Shown: piece after piece, positions 26,564 through 36,300 of the stretch
Layout of the letters: every line of letters begins with the position of its first letter
Numbering within the stretch: position 1 is the first letter of the stretch
DNA from: Algibacter pacificus
Lineage (GTDB): Bacteria > Bacteroidota > Bacteroidia > Flavobacteriales > Flavobacteriaceae
DNA length: 64,000 nucleotides
Assembly: GCF_008033385.1 (NCBI RefSeq)
Contig: NZ_VOGY01000013.1
Span: 1-64,000, forward strand
Direction: 5' to 3'
Program-made: the position numbers and the translations under genes
The notes under the pieces: generated by a model
The model's database searches: none
Seen by the model: only the letters and a program-made list of their open reading frames with translations
What the model was told of the DNA's origin: nothing

Positions 26564-27097
26564 TCAATCAATTTTAACTTTCGTAGGTGGCTGCATCACT
26601 TCGCCGCAATTTGGACAAGTGCGCTTAGCTTGGTCACTGTAATAATTATCGAAAATCTTAGGCATATCGGTTTCAATATTTCCAAGCGTAAAATCTTCTT
26701 CGTAAAGTTTAGTCACGCAATTTTCGCAAAACCAAAGAAGCGCATCCCTCATCCCTTCTGGGCGTTTGTACTCAATAACTAAACCAACCGTATTAGCGCC
26801 ACGCTGCGGAGAATGTGGCACTTTTGGAGGTAATAAATAAATATCGCCTTCTTTAATATGCACATCTTTTGGCGTACCATTATCTATTATTTTCAGAATA
26901 ATATCACCTTCCACTTGGTAGAAAAATTCTGGAGTTTCATTGTAATGATAGTCTTTACGGTTATTGGGTCCACCAACAACCATCACAATAAAATCGCCAT
27001 CTTTCCAAACCACTTTATTTCCAACGGGAGGTTTTAAAAGGTGTCTATTTTCTTCAATCCAAGCTTTAAAATTTAAAGGAGAAACTAATTTGCTCAT
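26564..27097 (-). CDS. 3-Hydroxyanthranilate 3,4-dioxygenase
   Basis: 177 residues. It opens the ring of 3-hydroxyanthranilate with O2 to give 2-amino-3-carboxymuconate semialdehyde. Cupin fold with the iron ligands at the family positions His51 (DYHYNETPEFFYQ), Glu57 and His95 (PPKVPHSPQRG). The bacterial-type C-terminus carries a second, rubredoxin-like metal site: CENC (~129-132) and CPNC (~166-169). Length matches bacterial enzymes. Third in the kynU-kmo-dioxygenase-decarboxylase run, with gaps of 58 and 67 bp; one transcript is likely. Confidence 0.96.
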   Translation of the reverse strand: MSKLVSPLNFKAWIEENRHLLKPPVGNKVVWKDGDFIVMVVGGPNNRKDYHYNETPEFFYQVEGDIILKIIDNGTPKDVHIKEGDIYLLPPKVPHSPQRGANTVGLVIEYKRPEGMRDALLWFCENCVTKLYEEDFTLGNIETDMPKIFDNYYSDQAKRTCPNCGEVMQPPTKVKID

Positions 27098-27155
27098 TTT
27101 TTTATGTTTTGAATAAGGGCATTTTGCTCTATAAATTTACGATTTATAAACCGAT

Positions 27156-28544
27156 TTAAAACCCCGTATTTAATTTTAAAATATTTTCGGTTTCTTGCTG
27201 TACTTTTTCTAAAATAAAAGTTAAATCGTCGGATACTGTTATCGTTTTATTCGTTAACAGACGAAGTATAGCGCGGTCTTGTGCACGCCCCACTAACATA
27301 GCTTCTCGATAGCCAATGTATTCATTAAAAGTAACTAAACTATACTTTGAAGAATACTCGGTAGGAAATTCTTTTTCCAAAGCCATTTCAATTTTTCGTT
27401 TTTCTTGAAAAATAGGATGTGCTACGTGATCGCGCATTTCAATAAAATTATCGAGGGCTAAATCGGCAATAGCATCGGTATCTTTTTTACGTTGCTTTTC
27501 GTAGTTTTTAAATACGGTTTCCCAATTCCCTTCATAATCATTTAAAGCAATATCAAATTCAACAACATCCTCAAAAGCCGCATTCATCCCTTGTCCGTAA
27601 AATGGTACGATAGCATGAGCCGCATCGCCCATTAAAAGCGTGTTTCCTTTGTAATGCCAAGGCGAACATTTTACAGTACCTAAAGCCGCGGTTGGGTTTT
27701 CAAAGAAGTCTTTGGTTAAATTCGGCATCAATTCTAAAGCATCAGGAAATTCTTTTTTGAAAAAGGTTTCTACCATTTCGGGAGTCGTTAAATTATCGAA
27801 ATTGTATTCCCCTTCGTTATAACTTAAAAATAATGTTACGGTGAAACTTCCATCTAAATTAGGTAAAGCAATCAACATAAAATCGCCTCGTGGCCAAATA
27901 TGCAATGCGTTTTTATGTGTTTTGTAACCGCCTTTATCGGTTGGTAAAATACTTAACTCTTTGTAACCGTGAGATAAATAATCTTGCGAAAAGCTAAACA
28001 GAAATTTTTTACCTAAAAAATAACTTTTGCGCAATGCAGAACCTGCACCATCGGTGGCTATAATAACATCGGCAGTTTCAGTAAATTCCAAATCGGTTTC
28101 GTAATCTTTAAATAATGCTGATGTATTTTCAAAATCTACCGATTTACATTTTTTATTGAAATTAATGTTCACATTTTCATGCTGTTCTGCTTCATTTAAA
28201 AGTAATGCATTTAAATCGCCACGAGAAATGGAATTAATATATTCATGATCCCTTCCGCTGTAATTAGATTGAAAGGTGTTGCCTTGTTCATCATGAATCA
28301 TACGGCCATGCATAGGAATGGACAACGCTTTCACTTTATCTTCCAAGCCTACCAATTTCATAGCTTTATTACCACGATCGGAAAAAGCAAGGTTTATAGA
28401 TCGGCCGGCACTAATATCTACTTTTCGTAAATCCGGACGCATTTCGTAAACAGAAACACGATAACCGCGTTGCCCTAAACGTAACGCTAACAAACTTCCG
28501 CAAAGTCCTGCGCCAATAACGATAATATGCTGTTGCTTACTCAT
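27156..28544 (-). CDS. kmo: Kynurenine 3-monooxygenase
   Basis: 462 residues. FAD-dependent hydroxylation of L-kynurenine to 3-hydroxykynurenine with NADPH and O2. Rossmann motif IVIGAGLCGSLLALRLGQRG (~8-27), SAGRSINLAFSDRG (KMO signature), the DG motif region VIIATDGAGSALRKS (~160-174) and GDAAHAIVPFYGQGMNAAFED (~311-331, second FAD motif). The C-terminal helices lack the obvious long membrane anchor of the human enzyme, as in Pseudomonas. It overlaps the end of kynU by 8 bp, so translation is probably coupled. Confidence 0.96.
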   Translation of the reverse strand: MSKQQHIIVIGAGLCGSLLALRLGQRGYRVSVYEMRPDLRKVDISAGRSINLAFSDRGNKAMKLVGLEDKVKALSIPMHGRMIHDEQGNTFQSNYSGRDHEYINSISRGDLNALLLNEAEQHENVNINFNKKCKSVDFENTSALFKDYETDLEFTETADVIIATDGAGSALRKSYFLGKKFLFSFSQDYLSHGYKELSILPTDKGGYKTHKNALHIWPRGDFMLIALPNLDGSFTVTLFLSYNEGEYNFDNLTTPEMVETFFKKEFPDALELMPNLTKDFFENPTAALGTVKCSPWHYKGNTLLMGDAAHAIVPFYGQGMNAAFEDVVEFDIALNDYEGNWETVFKNYEKQRKKDTDAIADLALDNFIEMRDHVAHPIFQEKRKIEMALEKEFPTEYSSKYSLVTFNEYIGYREAMLVGRAQDRAILRLLTNKTITVSDDLTFILEKVQQETENILKLNTGF

Positions 28545-29808
28545 TTAAAATGGCTTTTAATTTTTCAACTAATCGATAAACATCTTCAAAAGAATTGTAT
28601 AATGGAACCGGCGCACAACGAATAACATCGGGTTCGCGCCAATCGCTAATAACACCAGCTTCGGTGAGTTTATTATGTAATGCTTTATTGGCATTTTTAA
28701 CTTGAATGGAAAGTTGACAACCGCGTTCTTCTGGATTTGACGGCGTAATAATTCTAATGGTATCTTCGCCCAAATCTTTAAGTAAAAACTCGAAATAACT
28801 GGTGAGTTTTTTAGATTTTTCAACCAATTTACCCATCCCAACATCTTCGAACATATCCAATGATGCTTTAATGGCTGCCATTGACAACACGGGAGCGTTA
28901 CTTAATTGCCAACCTTCGGCACCTGGAAGCTGATCGAATTCACCACGCATATTAAAACGTGTTTTTTTATTATGGCTCCACCAGCCCGTAAACCGATTGA
29001 GTTCTTTATTATTAGCGTGACGCTCGTGCACAAAACAGCCACCCAAACTTCCGGGACCGGCGTTTAAATATTTATAAGTACACCAAACGGCAAAATCGGC
29101 CCCAGAATCGTGCAAATTTAATGCTACATTTCCTGCGCCGTGTGCACAGTCGAATCCCACATGGCAGCCGTATTTATGGCCGAGTGTGGCTATGCGTTTT
29201 AAATCGAAAAACTGACCCGTGTAATAATTAATACCACCAATCATGATGAGCGCAATCTCTTCACCTTGGGTTTTTAAAATAGTTTCTAAATCCTCATAAT
29301 TTAGAAGCTCCTCTCCTTTTCTCGGTTTCCAAAGGATTACGCCTTCTTTATCATTATACCCATGGTGGCGTAATTGCGATTCTACAGCATATTTATCTGA
29401 AGGAAACGCATCACTTTCAATTAAAATTTTATAGCGTTTTTTGGTGGGTTTATAGAAAGACACCATCATAAAATGCAGGTTGGCTGTTAGTGTGTTCATA
29501 ACAACAACCTCAATAGGTTTTGCTCCAACCACATTAGCCATACTTTTTGTTAAAAACTCATGATAGTTTACCCATGGATTTTTAGCTTCAAAATGACCTT
29601 CGACACCTAAATTCGCCCAATCTTCAAGCTCTTGGTTAATATATTTTTTTGTAGTTTTTGGTTGCAATCCAAGAGAATTACCGGTCATATAAATAAGCGT
29701 CTCTCCTTTTTTATTTTTAGGCAAAAAAAACTTATCGCGATACGATTTTAGCGCGTCGTTTTGGCCTTGCTGTTTAGCAAATTCTAAACCCCGTTTAAAT
29801 TTAGACAA
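28537..29808 (-). CDS. kynU: Kynureninase
   Basis: 423 residues if started at TTG 29808. PLP enzyme that cleaves (3-hydroxy)kynurenine to (3-hydroxy)anthranilate and alanine. Family features: YMTGNSLGLQPKTTKKYINQELEDWA, PLP-binding region HFMMVSFYKPT, VGFDCAHGAGNVALNLHD, the catalytic lysine in WCTYKYLNAGPGSLGG (~250) and RFTGWWSH. No ATG exists before the conserved YMTGNS motif. TTG 29835 lies inside the promoter box, while TTG 29808 gives MSKFKRGLEFAKQ, which fits the usual kynureninase N-terminus and follows an A-rich leader. First gene of the kynurenine operon; the tryptophan 2,3-dioxygenase gene is not nearby. Confidence 0.93.
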   Translation of the reverse strand: MSKFKRGLEFAKQQGQNDALKSYRDKFFLPKNKKGETLIYMTGNSLGLQPKTTKKYINQELEDWANLGVEGHFEAKNPWVNYHEFLTKSMANVVGAKPIEVVVMNTLTANLHFMMVSFYKPTKKRYKILIESDAFPSDKYAVESQLRHHGYNDKEGVILWKPRKGEELLNYEDLETILKTQGEEIALIMIGGINYYTGQFFDLKRIATLGHKYGCHVGFDCAHGAGNVALNLHDSGADFAVWCTYKYLNAGPGSLGGCFVHERHANNKELNRFTGWWSHNKKTRFNMRGEFDQLPGAEGWQLSNAPVLSMAAIKASLDMFEDVGMGKLVEKSKKLTSYFEFLLKDLGEDTIRIITPSNPEERGCQLSIQVKNANKALHNKLTEAGVISDWREPDVIRCAPVPLYNSFEDVYRLVEKLKAILNE

Positions 29809-29832
29809 AGTGTATAGTTTTTCTGTTTCTAG

Positions 29833-29840
29833 CAAAAATA
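29833..29840 (-). promoter_or_regulatory. Minus-7 box for the kynurenine operon
   Basis: TATTTTTG on the minus strand (29840 to 29833) fits TAnnTTTG exactly. The start point would be near 29827, about 19 nt before TTG 29808. The histidine kinase gene is divergent 98 bp away. Confidence 0.5.
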
Positions 29841-29937
29841 AAACAATTAAATCAAATAAAAACTTAGCATTATTTTAAGTTTTCTTGTGAGAATTGTTTA
29901 GCTTTAATGTTTTTTAACTGATAATAATCTACGGTTT

Positions 29938-31314
29938 ATGCTGAGCAAAATTTGGGAGTCTTATTTGCAATGGTATATTCAGTATAGTCGATTTTCAGAA
30001 CGAGAAGAAAAAGAGAACCTAGCCTATTACCGAGATAAACTCTTCATCTCGATTATGCTTTTAACTTTAATTTTTGGAGTAATTTCATATATACCAAGTG
30101 CATATCTTGCCTACACAAAAAACGAACACCTGATTCTTATTGCCGACACCATAGCTTTAACCGTCATTATTGCGACGATGTTAAATAAGTCCATGAGTTT
30201 AAACACAAAAAAAACAATATTTTTAATATCATTTTTTCTTTTAGCTTTTGTACTTACGTTGGCTCTTGGTTTTAAAGGTAATGGTGCCATTTTGCTTTAT
30301 ACCCTATCAGTTATTACTACACTCATTGGTGGACGTAAACCTGGGTTACTTGCTATACTCATTATAGCCATATTTTACTCCCTATTAATTTTAAACAAAT
30401 ACTTTAGTATTATTATAATTCCAGTATACAACAATTTCGATATTAAAGTTTTAACTGTGGTTGTTATGAACAACTTAATATTCAATTTATTAATAGTCTT
30501 TTCTGTTTCATTTTTAATAAACCAACTACATGCAGCCTTAATGAAAGAAAATAAATTACAACTGGAACTATCTGAAAAACATAATAATGTTTTAGAAGCT
30601 AAAATTAAAGTGGAAAAATCAGATAAATTAAAATCGACTTTTTTGGCGAATATGAGTCATGAAATTAGAACCCCGATGTACGGTATTTTAGGATGTGCTC
30701 AATTTTTAAAAGATTACCAGGTAGATGATGAAGATTACCATGAATATCTAAATATTATTGAAACTAGTGGTGAACAATTACTAGAGGTTATGTCCGACAT
30801 TATTAATATTTCAATTATAGAATCGAATTTAATGTTAACGAACATTAGCATGTTTGATATTTCAGATAATATAAATACGGTTTACCATGCTTATTTATCT
30901 GAAGCTAAAAATAAAAACTTAGAATTTATTCTAAAAAATAACATTGCCGTTCATGAAGGCTATATAAAGTCTGACACACACAAAATAACCTCGGTATTAA
31001 AACATTTAATTAAAAATGCCATAAAATTCACCAATAAAGGAAGTATTGAACTTGTATGCGAACGTCAAGATGAAAAACATATCGCCTTTTGTTTAAGCGA
31101 CACCGGTATTGGAATTGACAAAATTAATCATGAATATATTTTTGATACGTTCTATCAAGTAGATTCGGAAAACAAAAATGCGTTACACGGCTCAGGCATT
31201 GGACTAACCATAGCTAAAGCTTATATCGAAATGTTAGGAGGAGAAATTTCTATAGAAAGTGAAGTAGGCATAGGCACTTCATTTTTATTTACAATTAAAG
31301 TTAATTTAACCTAA
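29938..31314 (+). CDS. Membrane sensor histidine kinase
   Basis: 458 residues. The N-terminal ~200 residues carry about five or six membrane helices with short loops, so it likely senses a membrane or intracellular signal rather than using a large periplasmic domain. A coiled coil (~205-230) leads to the HisKA dimerisation helix with phospho-His241 in FLANMSHEIRTPMYGILG, then the HATPase domain: LIKNAIKFTNKG (N box), LSDTGIGI (G1), GSGIGLTIAKAYIEMLGGEI (G2). There is no receiver domain and no response-regulator gene nearby, so its partner is elsewhere. Divergent from the kynurenine operon; a regulatory link is possible but unsupported. Confidence 0.93.
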   Translation: MLSKIWESYLQWYIQYSRFSEREEKENLAYYRDKLFISIMLLTLIFGVISYIPSAYLAYTKNEHLILIADTIALTVIIATMLNKSMSLNTKKTIFLISFFLLAFVLTLALGFKGNGAILLYTLSVITTLIGGRKPGLLAILIIAIFYSLLILNKYFSIIIIPVYNNFDIKVLTVVVMNNLIFNLLIVFSVSFLINQLHAALMKENKLQLELSEKHNNVLEAKIKVEKSDKLKSTFLANMSHEIRTPMYGILGCAQFLKDYQVDDEDYHEYLNIIETSGEQLLEVMSDIINISIIESNLMLTNISMFDISDNINTVYHAYLSEAKNKNLEFILKNNIAVHEGYIKSDTHKITSVLKHLIKNAIKFTNKGSIELVCERQDEKHIAFCLSDTGIGIDKINHEYIFDTFYQVDSENKNALHGSGIGLTIAKAYIEMLGGEISIESEVGIGTSFLFTIKVNLT

Positions 31315-31690
31315 AATATTAACGCTTCATTGGTTACTAACAATCAATATAAAGGCTTCAAAACACCAATAAATTTTCCTCTTTTTATTTTCCAATTCAT
31401 TTCAATTAATGATTTTTTTTATCGATTAAAAACGTAAAACACCCGATATAAAAAACTTTTTTTCACACTTTAAGTTTATAACAAAAAAATAAGCGCTTTC
31501 ATATTTTTCAGTAATACCATTTTTCAGTATAAATTTATTACTTATTTCCTAAACAACACACAATAATCAAAAGCATACAACCATTACAAAAAGGCATATT
31601 AACTTTACATTACATAAGCTTCCACGACAATAAAAACTTTCGTAATTTTGCTAGCTTATAAGTTTCACTTAGTAACTAAAAAATTAAGAC
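31315..31690. other. Intergenic region upstream of the amidotransferase operon (376 bp)
   Basis: No credible gene and no clear terminator hairpin for the kinase gene. The only good signal is the exact promoter box at 31643-31650. The stretch is very AT-rich. Confidence 0.5.
31643..31650 (+). promoter_or_regulatory. Minus-7 box for the gatC-like/gatA/gatB-aspS operon
   Basis: TAATTTTG matches TAnnTTTG exactly, 40 bp before the ATG at 31691. The start point should be near 31656, leaving a ~35-nt A-rich leader. Confidence 0.55.
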
Positions 31691-31960
31691 ATGAGTAAAA
31701 TTATGACCGTCGACATTTTGTCGAGTATTAAAGGTGCACAACCCTCCCAGGCTGTCAACAAATTATTTGATGTGATAAAGAATGCACAGCCAACAAATAA
31801 TAACACCTCTAATAATAATCATAATAATTCTGTCTCAATAAACGATTTAAGAGACGATGTTGTTATTGAAAGTTCTGCGATTGAAAAACAAATCATCATC
31901 GAAAACTTTCCAAAGGAAAAAAACGGATATTTAGTAGTTTCTAAAGTGATAGAAGAATAA
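31691..31960 (+). CDS. Divergent GatC-like subunit of a tRNA-dependent amidotransferase
   Basis: 89 residues, close to the ~95 of GatC. The C-terminal 40 residues read NDLRDDVV....AIEKQIIIENFPKEKNGYLVVSKVIEE, which lines up with the conserved GatC end (LR.D......EE.L.NaP..e.GYf.VPkVie). The usual GatC N-terminal helix (hVAkLArL.L) is not recognisable; instead there is MTVDILSSIKGAQPSQAVNKLFDVIKNAQP and an Asn-rich spacer (~36-50). It starts an operon two bases ahead of gatA, followed by gatB-aspS, exactly where gatC is expected. GatC bridges and stabilises GatA and GatB. The call rests on my alignment by eye plus context; a free-standing unknown family is the alternative. Confidence 0.6.
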   Translation: MSKIMTVDILSSIKGAQPSQAVNKLFDVIKNAQPTNNNTSNNNHNNSVSINDLRDDVVIESSAIEKQIIIENFPKEKNGYLVVSKVIEE

Positions 31961-31962
31961 AT

Positions 31963-33363
31963 ATGGATTCTCAAATACATAAAATCCACCAACAATTAGT
32001 GGATAAAACAATAACTTGTACTGCTTTAGTACAAGAGAAATTAGCCCAACTAGAACAAAACACGCACAACACGGTTAACGCCATGTTAAATACTATGGCG
32101 CTAGATTTAGCGGCAAAAGTAGATGCTAAAATTGCCAACGGCGAAACCATTGGTTTACTCGAAGGTATCCCTTTTGGAATTAAGGATGTTTACATGCTGC
32201 AAGGTACCTTGGCAACGGCAAGTTCCAATTTGTTAAAAAATTATAAATCTGCATATACGGCAACAGCAATTCAAAATTTATTGAATGCAGGAGCTATACC
32301 ATTAGTAAAAGAAAACTGCGATAGTTTTGGACACGGTTCATCGAGTGAAAACACCATATTTGGCGCTGTAAAAAATGCTATAAACCCTAATTTAGTTGGT
32401 GGTGGTTCCAGTGGTGGATCGGCAGTAAATGTCGCTAAAGACTATACCGTTTTTTCTATCGGTGGCGATACTGGAGGTTCTATTCGTCAGCCAGCTGGTT
32501 ACAATAACATCTATGGATTAAAACCAAGTTACGGACGCATTTCGCGCTACGGCTTAATGGCCTACGCCTCGTCTACCGACTGTGTTGGACCTATTGCAAA
32601 ATCTATCGAGGATATTCGCATTGTGCTAAATGTTATGAGCGGTAAAGATATTAAAGATCAAACCTCTTACGCTTCCGCGGAAATAACACAGGCACAAATT
32701 TCAAATTCCGAAGACATTAAAACCGTTGGCTATTTTAAAAACTTTATTGAAAGTCCAGCGATTGACGCAAACATAAAAACGGATTTTTTACAAGCTATTG
32801 AAAAAATAAAAGCCAAAGGTATCGAAGTAAAAGCTTTAGATTTCTTTGAATCTGAAACTTTAGTATCTACATATTATACCTTGGCTATGGCCGAAACTGC
32901 TTCCAACTTATCACGTTTAGACGGTACCAATTACGGGAACAGAATTGAAGGAGATGCTTTAAAAGAAACCTATTCGGTAACACGTTCCGAGAATTTTTCC
33001 GAAGAAACAAAACGTCGTATTGTAGGTGGAAATCAAGTATTATCTCAAGGATTTTCAGATGAAATTTATTTAAAAGGTTTAGCCCTTCGCGACACCATTT
33101 CTGCTAATTTCGAAGACGATTTTAAAAATGTAGATATTATTCTTTCGCCTGTAACTCCAAATACACCACCAAAAATTGGCGACAGTTTAAAAGACCCGCA
33201 TGCCATGTATTTATCCGATGCTTATACCGTTGGTTTCAGTTTAGGACAATTACCAACTTTAACCGTTCCGCAAGGGACAGCAACTGGTTTACAAATTACG
33301 GCAGCAAAACAAAATGACGAACTCGTTCTGAAGTTTGCTAACTTCTTAAAAGATACGATATAA
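31963..33363 (+). CDS. gatA: Asp-tRNA(Asn)/Glu-tRNA(Gln) amidotransferase subunit A
   Basis: 466 residues. Glutaminase/amidase subunit that releases ammonia from glutamine. The amidase-signature triad is visible: Lys in IPFGIKDVYM (~71), cis-Ser in VGGGSSGGSAVNVA (~146-150) and the nucleophile Ser in GGDTGGSIRQPAGYNN (~170). YGLKPSYGRISRYGLMAYASSTDCVGP is the GatA-specific stretch separating it from general amidases. Its stop overlaps the ATG of the gatB-aspS fusion by one base (TAATG). Works with the GatC-like and GatB parts to turn mischarged Asp-tRNA(Asn) or Glu-tRNA(Gln) into the amide form. Confidence 0.93.
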   Translation: MDSQIHKIHQQLVDKTITCTALVQEKLAQLEQNTHNTVNAMLNTMALDLAAKVDAKIANGETIGLLEGIPFGIKDVYMLQGTLATASSNLLKNYKSAYTATAIQNLLNAGAIPLVKENCDSFGHGSSSENTIFGAVKNAINPNLVGGGSSGGSAVNVAKDYTVFSIGGDTGGSIRQPAGYNNIYGLKPSYGRISRYGLMAYASSTDCVGPIAKSIEDIRIVLNVMSGKDIKDQTSYASAEITQAQISNSEDIKTVGYFKNFIESPAIDANIKTDFLQAIEKIKAKGIEVKALDFFESETLVSTYYTLAMAETASNLSRLDGTNYGNRIEGDALKETYSVTRSENFSEETKRRIVGGNQVLSQGFSDEIYLKGLALRDTISANFEDDFKNVDIILSPVTPNTPPKIGDSLKDPHAMYLSDAYTVGFSLGQLPTLTVPQGTATGLQITAAKQNDELVLKFANFLKDTI

Positions 33364-36300
33364 TGGAACTAGAGCAATTAAACGACCTGCTTAAAAAGCA
33401 CGAATTAGAGTTAGTAATCGGACTAGAAACACACGTGCGATTAAATACAAAAACAAAATTATTTTGTTCTTGTCCAAACGAAGAAATCGATACACCAAAC
33501 CAAAATATTTGTTCCGTTTGTACAGGCCAAATGGGAGTTTTACCTGCTATAAATAAAGAAGCCATTACCAAGGCTATTTATTTTGGAAAAGCGGTAAAAT
33601 CTACTTTTGAAAACGAAGTAATTTCTTGGGATAGAAAACATTATGAATACCCAGACAACCCGAAAAACATACAAATTACACAATTTCATAACCCGGTAAT
33701 TCCAGATGGGCAAGTGTCTTGTTTTAGAAATGACGGTACGCAATTTACCGTGAATTTAACACAAGTTCATATTGAGGAAGATGCCGCAAAATTAGTACAC
33801 GAAAAGAAAGTATCCTTAGTCGATTTTAATAAAGCTGGCGTACCGCTTATTGAGATTGTTACCGAACCTTGTATTCGCCATATTGAAGATGCTTCAACCT
33901 ATGCACAGTACATTCAACGTATTGTTCAGAATTTAAAAATAAGTGAAGCTAACCTTGAAAAAGGGGAATTTAAATCGGATGTTTCGGTATCGCTTCGTAA
34001 AAAACAGAGCTACGAACTAAACCCAAGAACAGAGATTAAAAACTTGAACTCGTTTAAGTTTATGGTGGACGCTTTAAAGGAAGAAGTTGAAAAACAACTT
34101 ACTTATTACATAGAAAATAAAGCGTTTAGACCCGACCAAACTACCGTGCTTTGGGATGCCGATTTAAAGCAAACTAAAACCATGCGTAAAAAGGAATTTG
34201 AGGCGGATTACCGTTTTATCTCGGAGCCCGATTTACCTTTTGTAAGCATAAAAAATGTTGTAGAATCTATTGATGTCGATTTAAGCACCTTACCTTTTGC
34301 TGTAGAATCTATTTTGATAAAAGGGGGTGTTTTACCACAAGATGCAAAATTCTTTACAGCCGATTCTTTACGTTCGGAAACCTTTGTTGCGATTAATAAT
34401 GAATTGAAAGACCCATTATTCGTTGCAAAAACGTTAACCAATAATATTAAAGCCGAAGACTATACAACTATTGAAAATATTTCAGACTTTATCGAAATTT
34501 TCAGTTTATTTAAAAATGAAAAAATAACACCTGTTTTAGCCCAAAATGCTATTAAGTCGTTGTTAGAAAATTCAAAATTCGACTACAAAACATATTTTGA
34601 AGCCAATACTATTTCCGAAGAAAAAATCCATGATGCTATTGCAAAAGTGATTTCAGAAAATGAAGCCGTTGCCAATGACATCAAATCTGGAAATCAAGGT
34701 AAAGCGGGTATTTTAGTTGGAAAAGTAATTGCTATTATTGGCAAAGGAGCTTCAGGAAAAGTGATTCGCGAAGGTATTTTAAGTCACGTTCAAGATTCTG
34801 GAGAAACCTCACTAGAACAAACTGTAACCAATAACGAGGAACCAACCACTAAAAATCAACAACCAACAAGCAAACAGGAAGAAGTTTTACCAGAAATTCC
34901 TTTAATTATAAAAGACGAATACCGTACACATGTCATTTCGGAAATTTCAGAAGATAACATTTCGGAAAAAGTAACATTTGCCGGATGGGTTTCTAGTGTT
35001 CGTGATCACGGGGAATTGATATTTATTGATTTACGCGATTCGAGTACTCAAATTTTTCAGGTGCGTTTAAGTCGCGAATCGTTTGCTAATTTAGACGAGC
35101 TTGTTAAACTAAAACCAGAATCGGTAATTACCGTAACCGGAACTATTGTTCAACGTAAAGAAGATGATTATAATGCGGCTTTAAAAACAGGAACTATAGA
35201 ACTGGAGGCAACAGATTTAGATATTTTAAATCTATCTAAAACGCTTCCTTTTGAAATAAAACGCGCTATAAAAACGAATGAAAATGTTCGTTTTCAATAT
35301 AAATATTTAGACCACAGAAATGATGATGTGCGCCGTGTTATTGTGAATCGCCATAAAGTGATTAAGATGATGCGCGACATTTTGGACGATGCCGATTTCT
35401 TAGAAATTGAAACGCCTATTTTAAGTGCCGGAACGGATGAAGGTGCCCGTGAATTTATTGTACCAACCCGTAAACAATCTGGAGCTTTTTACACGCTACC
35501 GCAAGCCCCGCAGCAATTTAAACAAATGTTGATGGTGAGTGGTTACGAGAAATATTTCCAAATAGCGCGTTGTTTTAGAGATGAAGATTCTCGTGGCGAT
35601 CGCCAGCCAGAATTTACACAACTCGATATAGAAATGGCTTATGCGAGTATGCAACAAATTATCGATTTAAACACCAAAATGTTTAATGCGATTGTAAAGA
35701 AAATTTACGGTAAAAAATGGATTTTACATCCATTTGAAGTGATTACCTATAAAGAAGCTATGGATTTTTACGGTTGCGACCGTCCAGATTTACGTTTCGG
35801 ATTAAAATTACAAGACATTACAGAAATTGTAAAAGACACCAGTTTCCAAGTATTTAGTAAACCTATTGAAGAAGGCGGTATTGTAAAATGTATCAAAGTT
35901 TCAGCTGCAGAACAAGGTAAAAAACGTCTATCTAAAGGGCAAATTGAAAAACTTACTGGCATTGCACAACAGCATGGTTTGGGTGGTTTAGCTTATATTA
36001 TTGTTAATGAAAATGATTTACAATCGCCAATTATTAAATTTTTAGGTGAGGATATTGCGTCTGGAATTATAACAACCACCAATGCTCAAGTTGGTGATAT
36101 TGTGTTTTTCTCGGCTGCCGATTATGAAACAGCAAATAAAGCTTTAGATGCGGTGCGCCAAGAATTAGGACGCATGTTACGCCTTATTAATCCAAAAGAA
36201 TTACGCCCTGCGTGGGTTGTAGATTTCCCAATGTTTGAAAAAACAGATGAGGGCCGATGGACCTTTACCCACAACCCTTTCTCAATGCCTGCGATTTACG

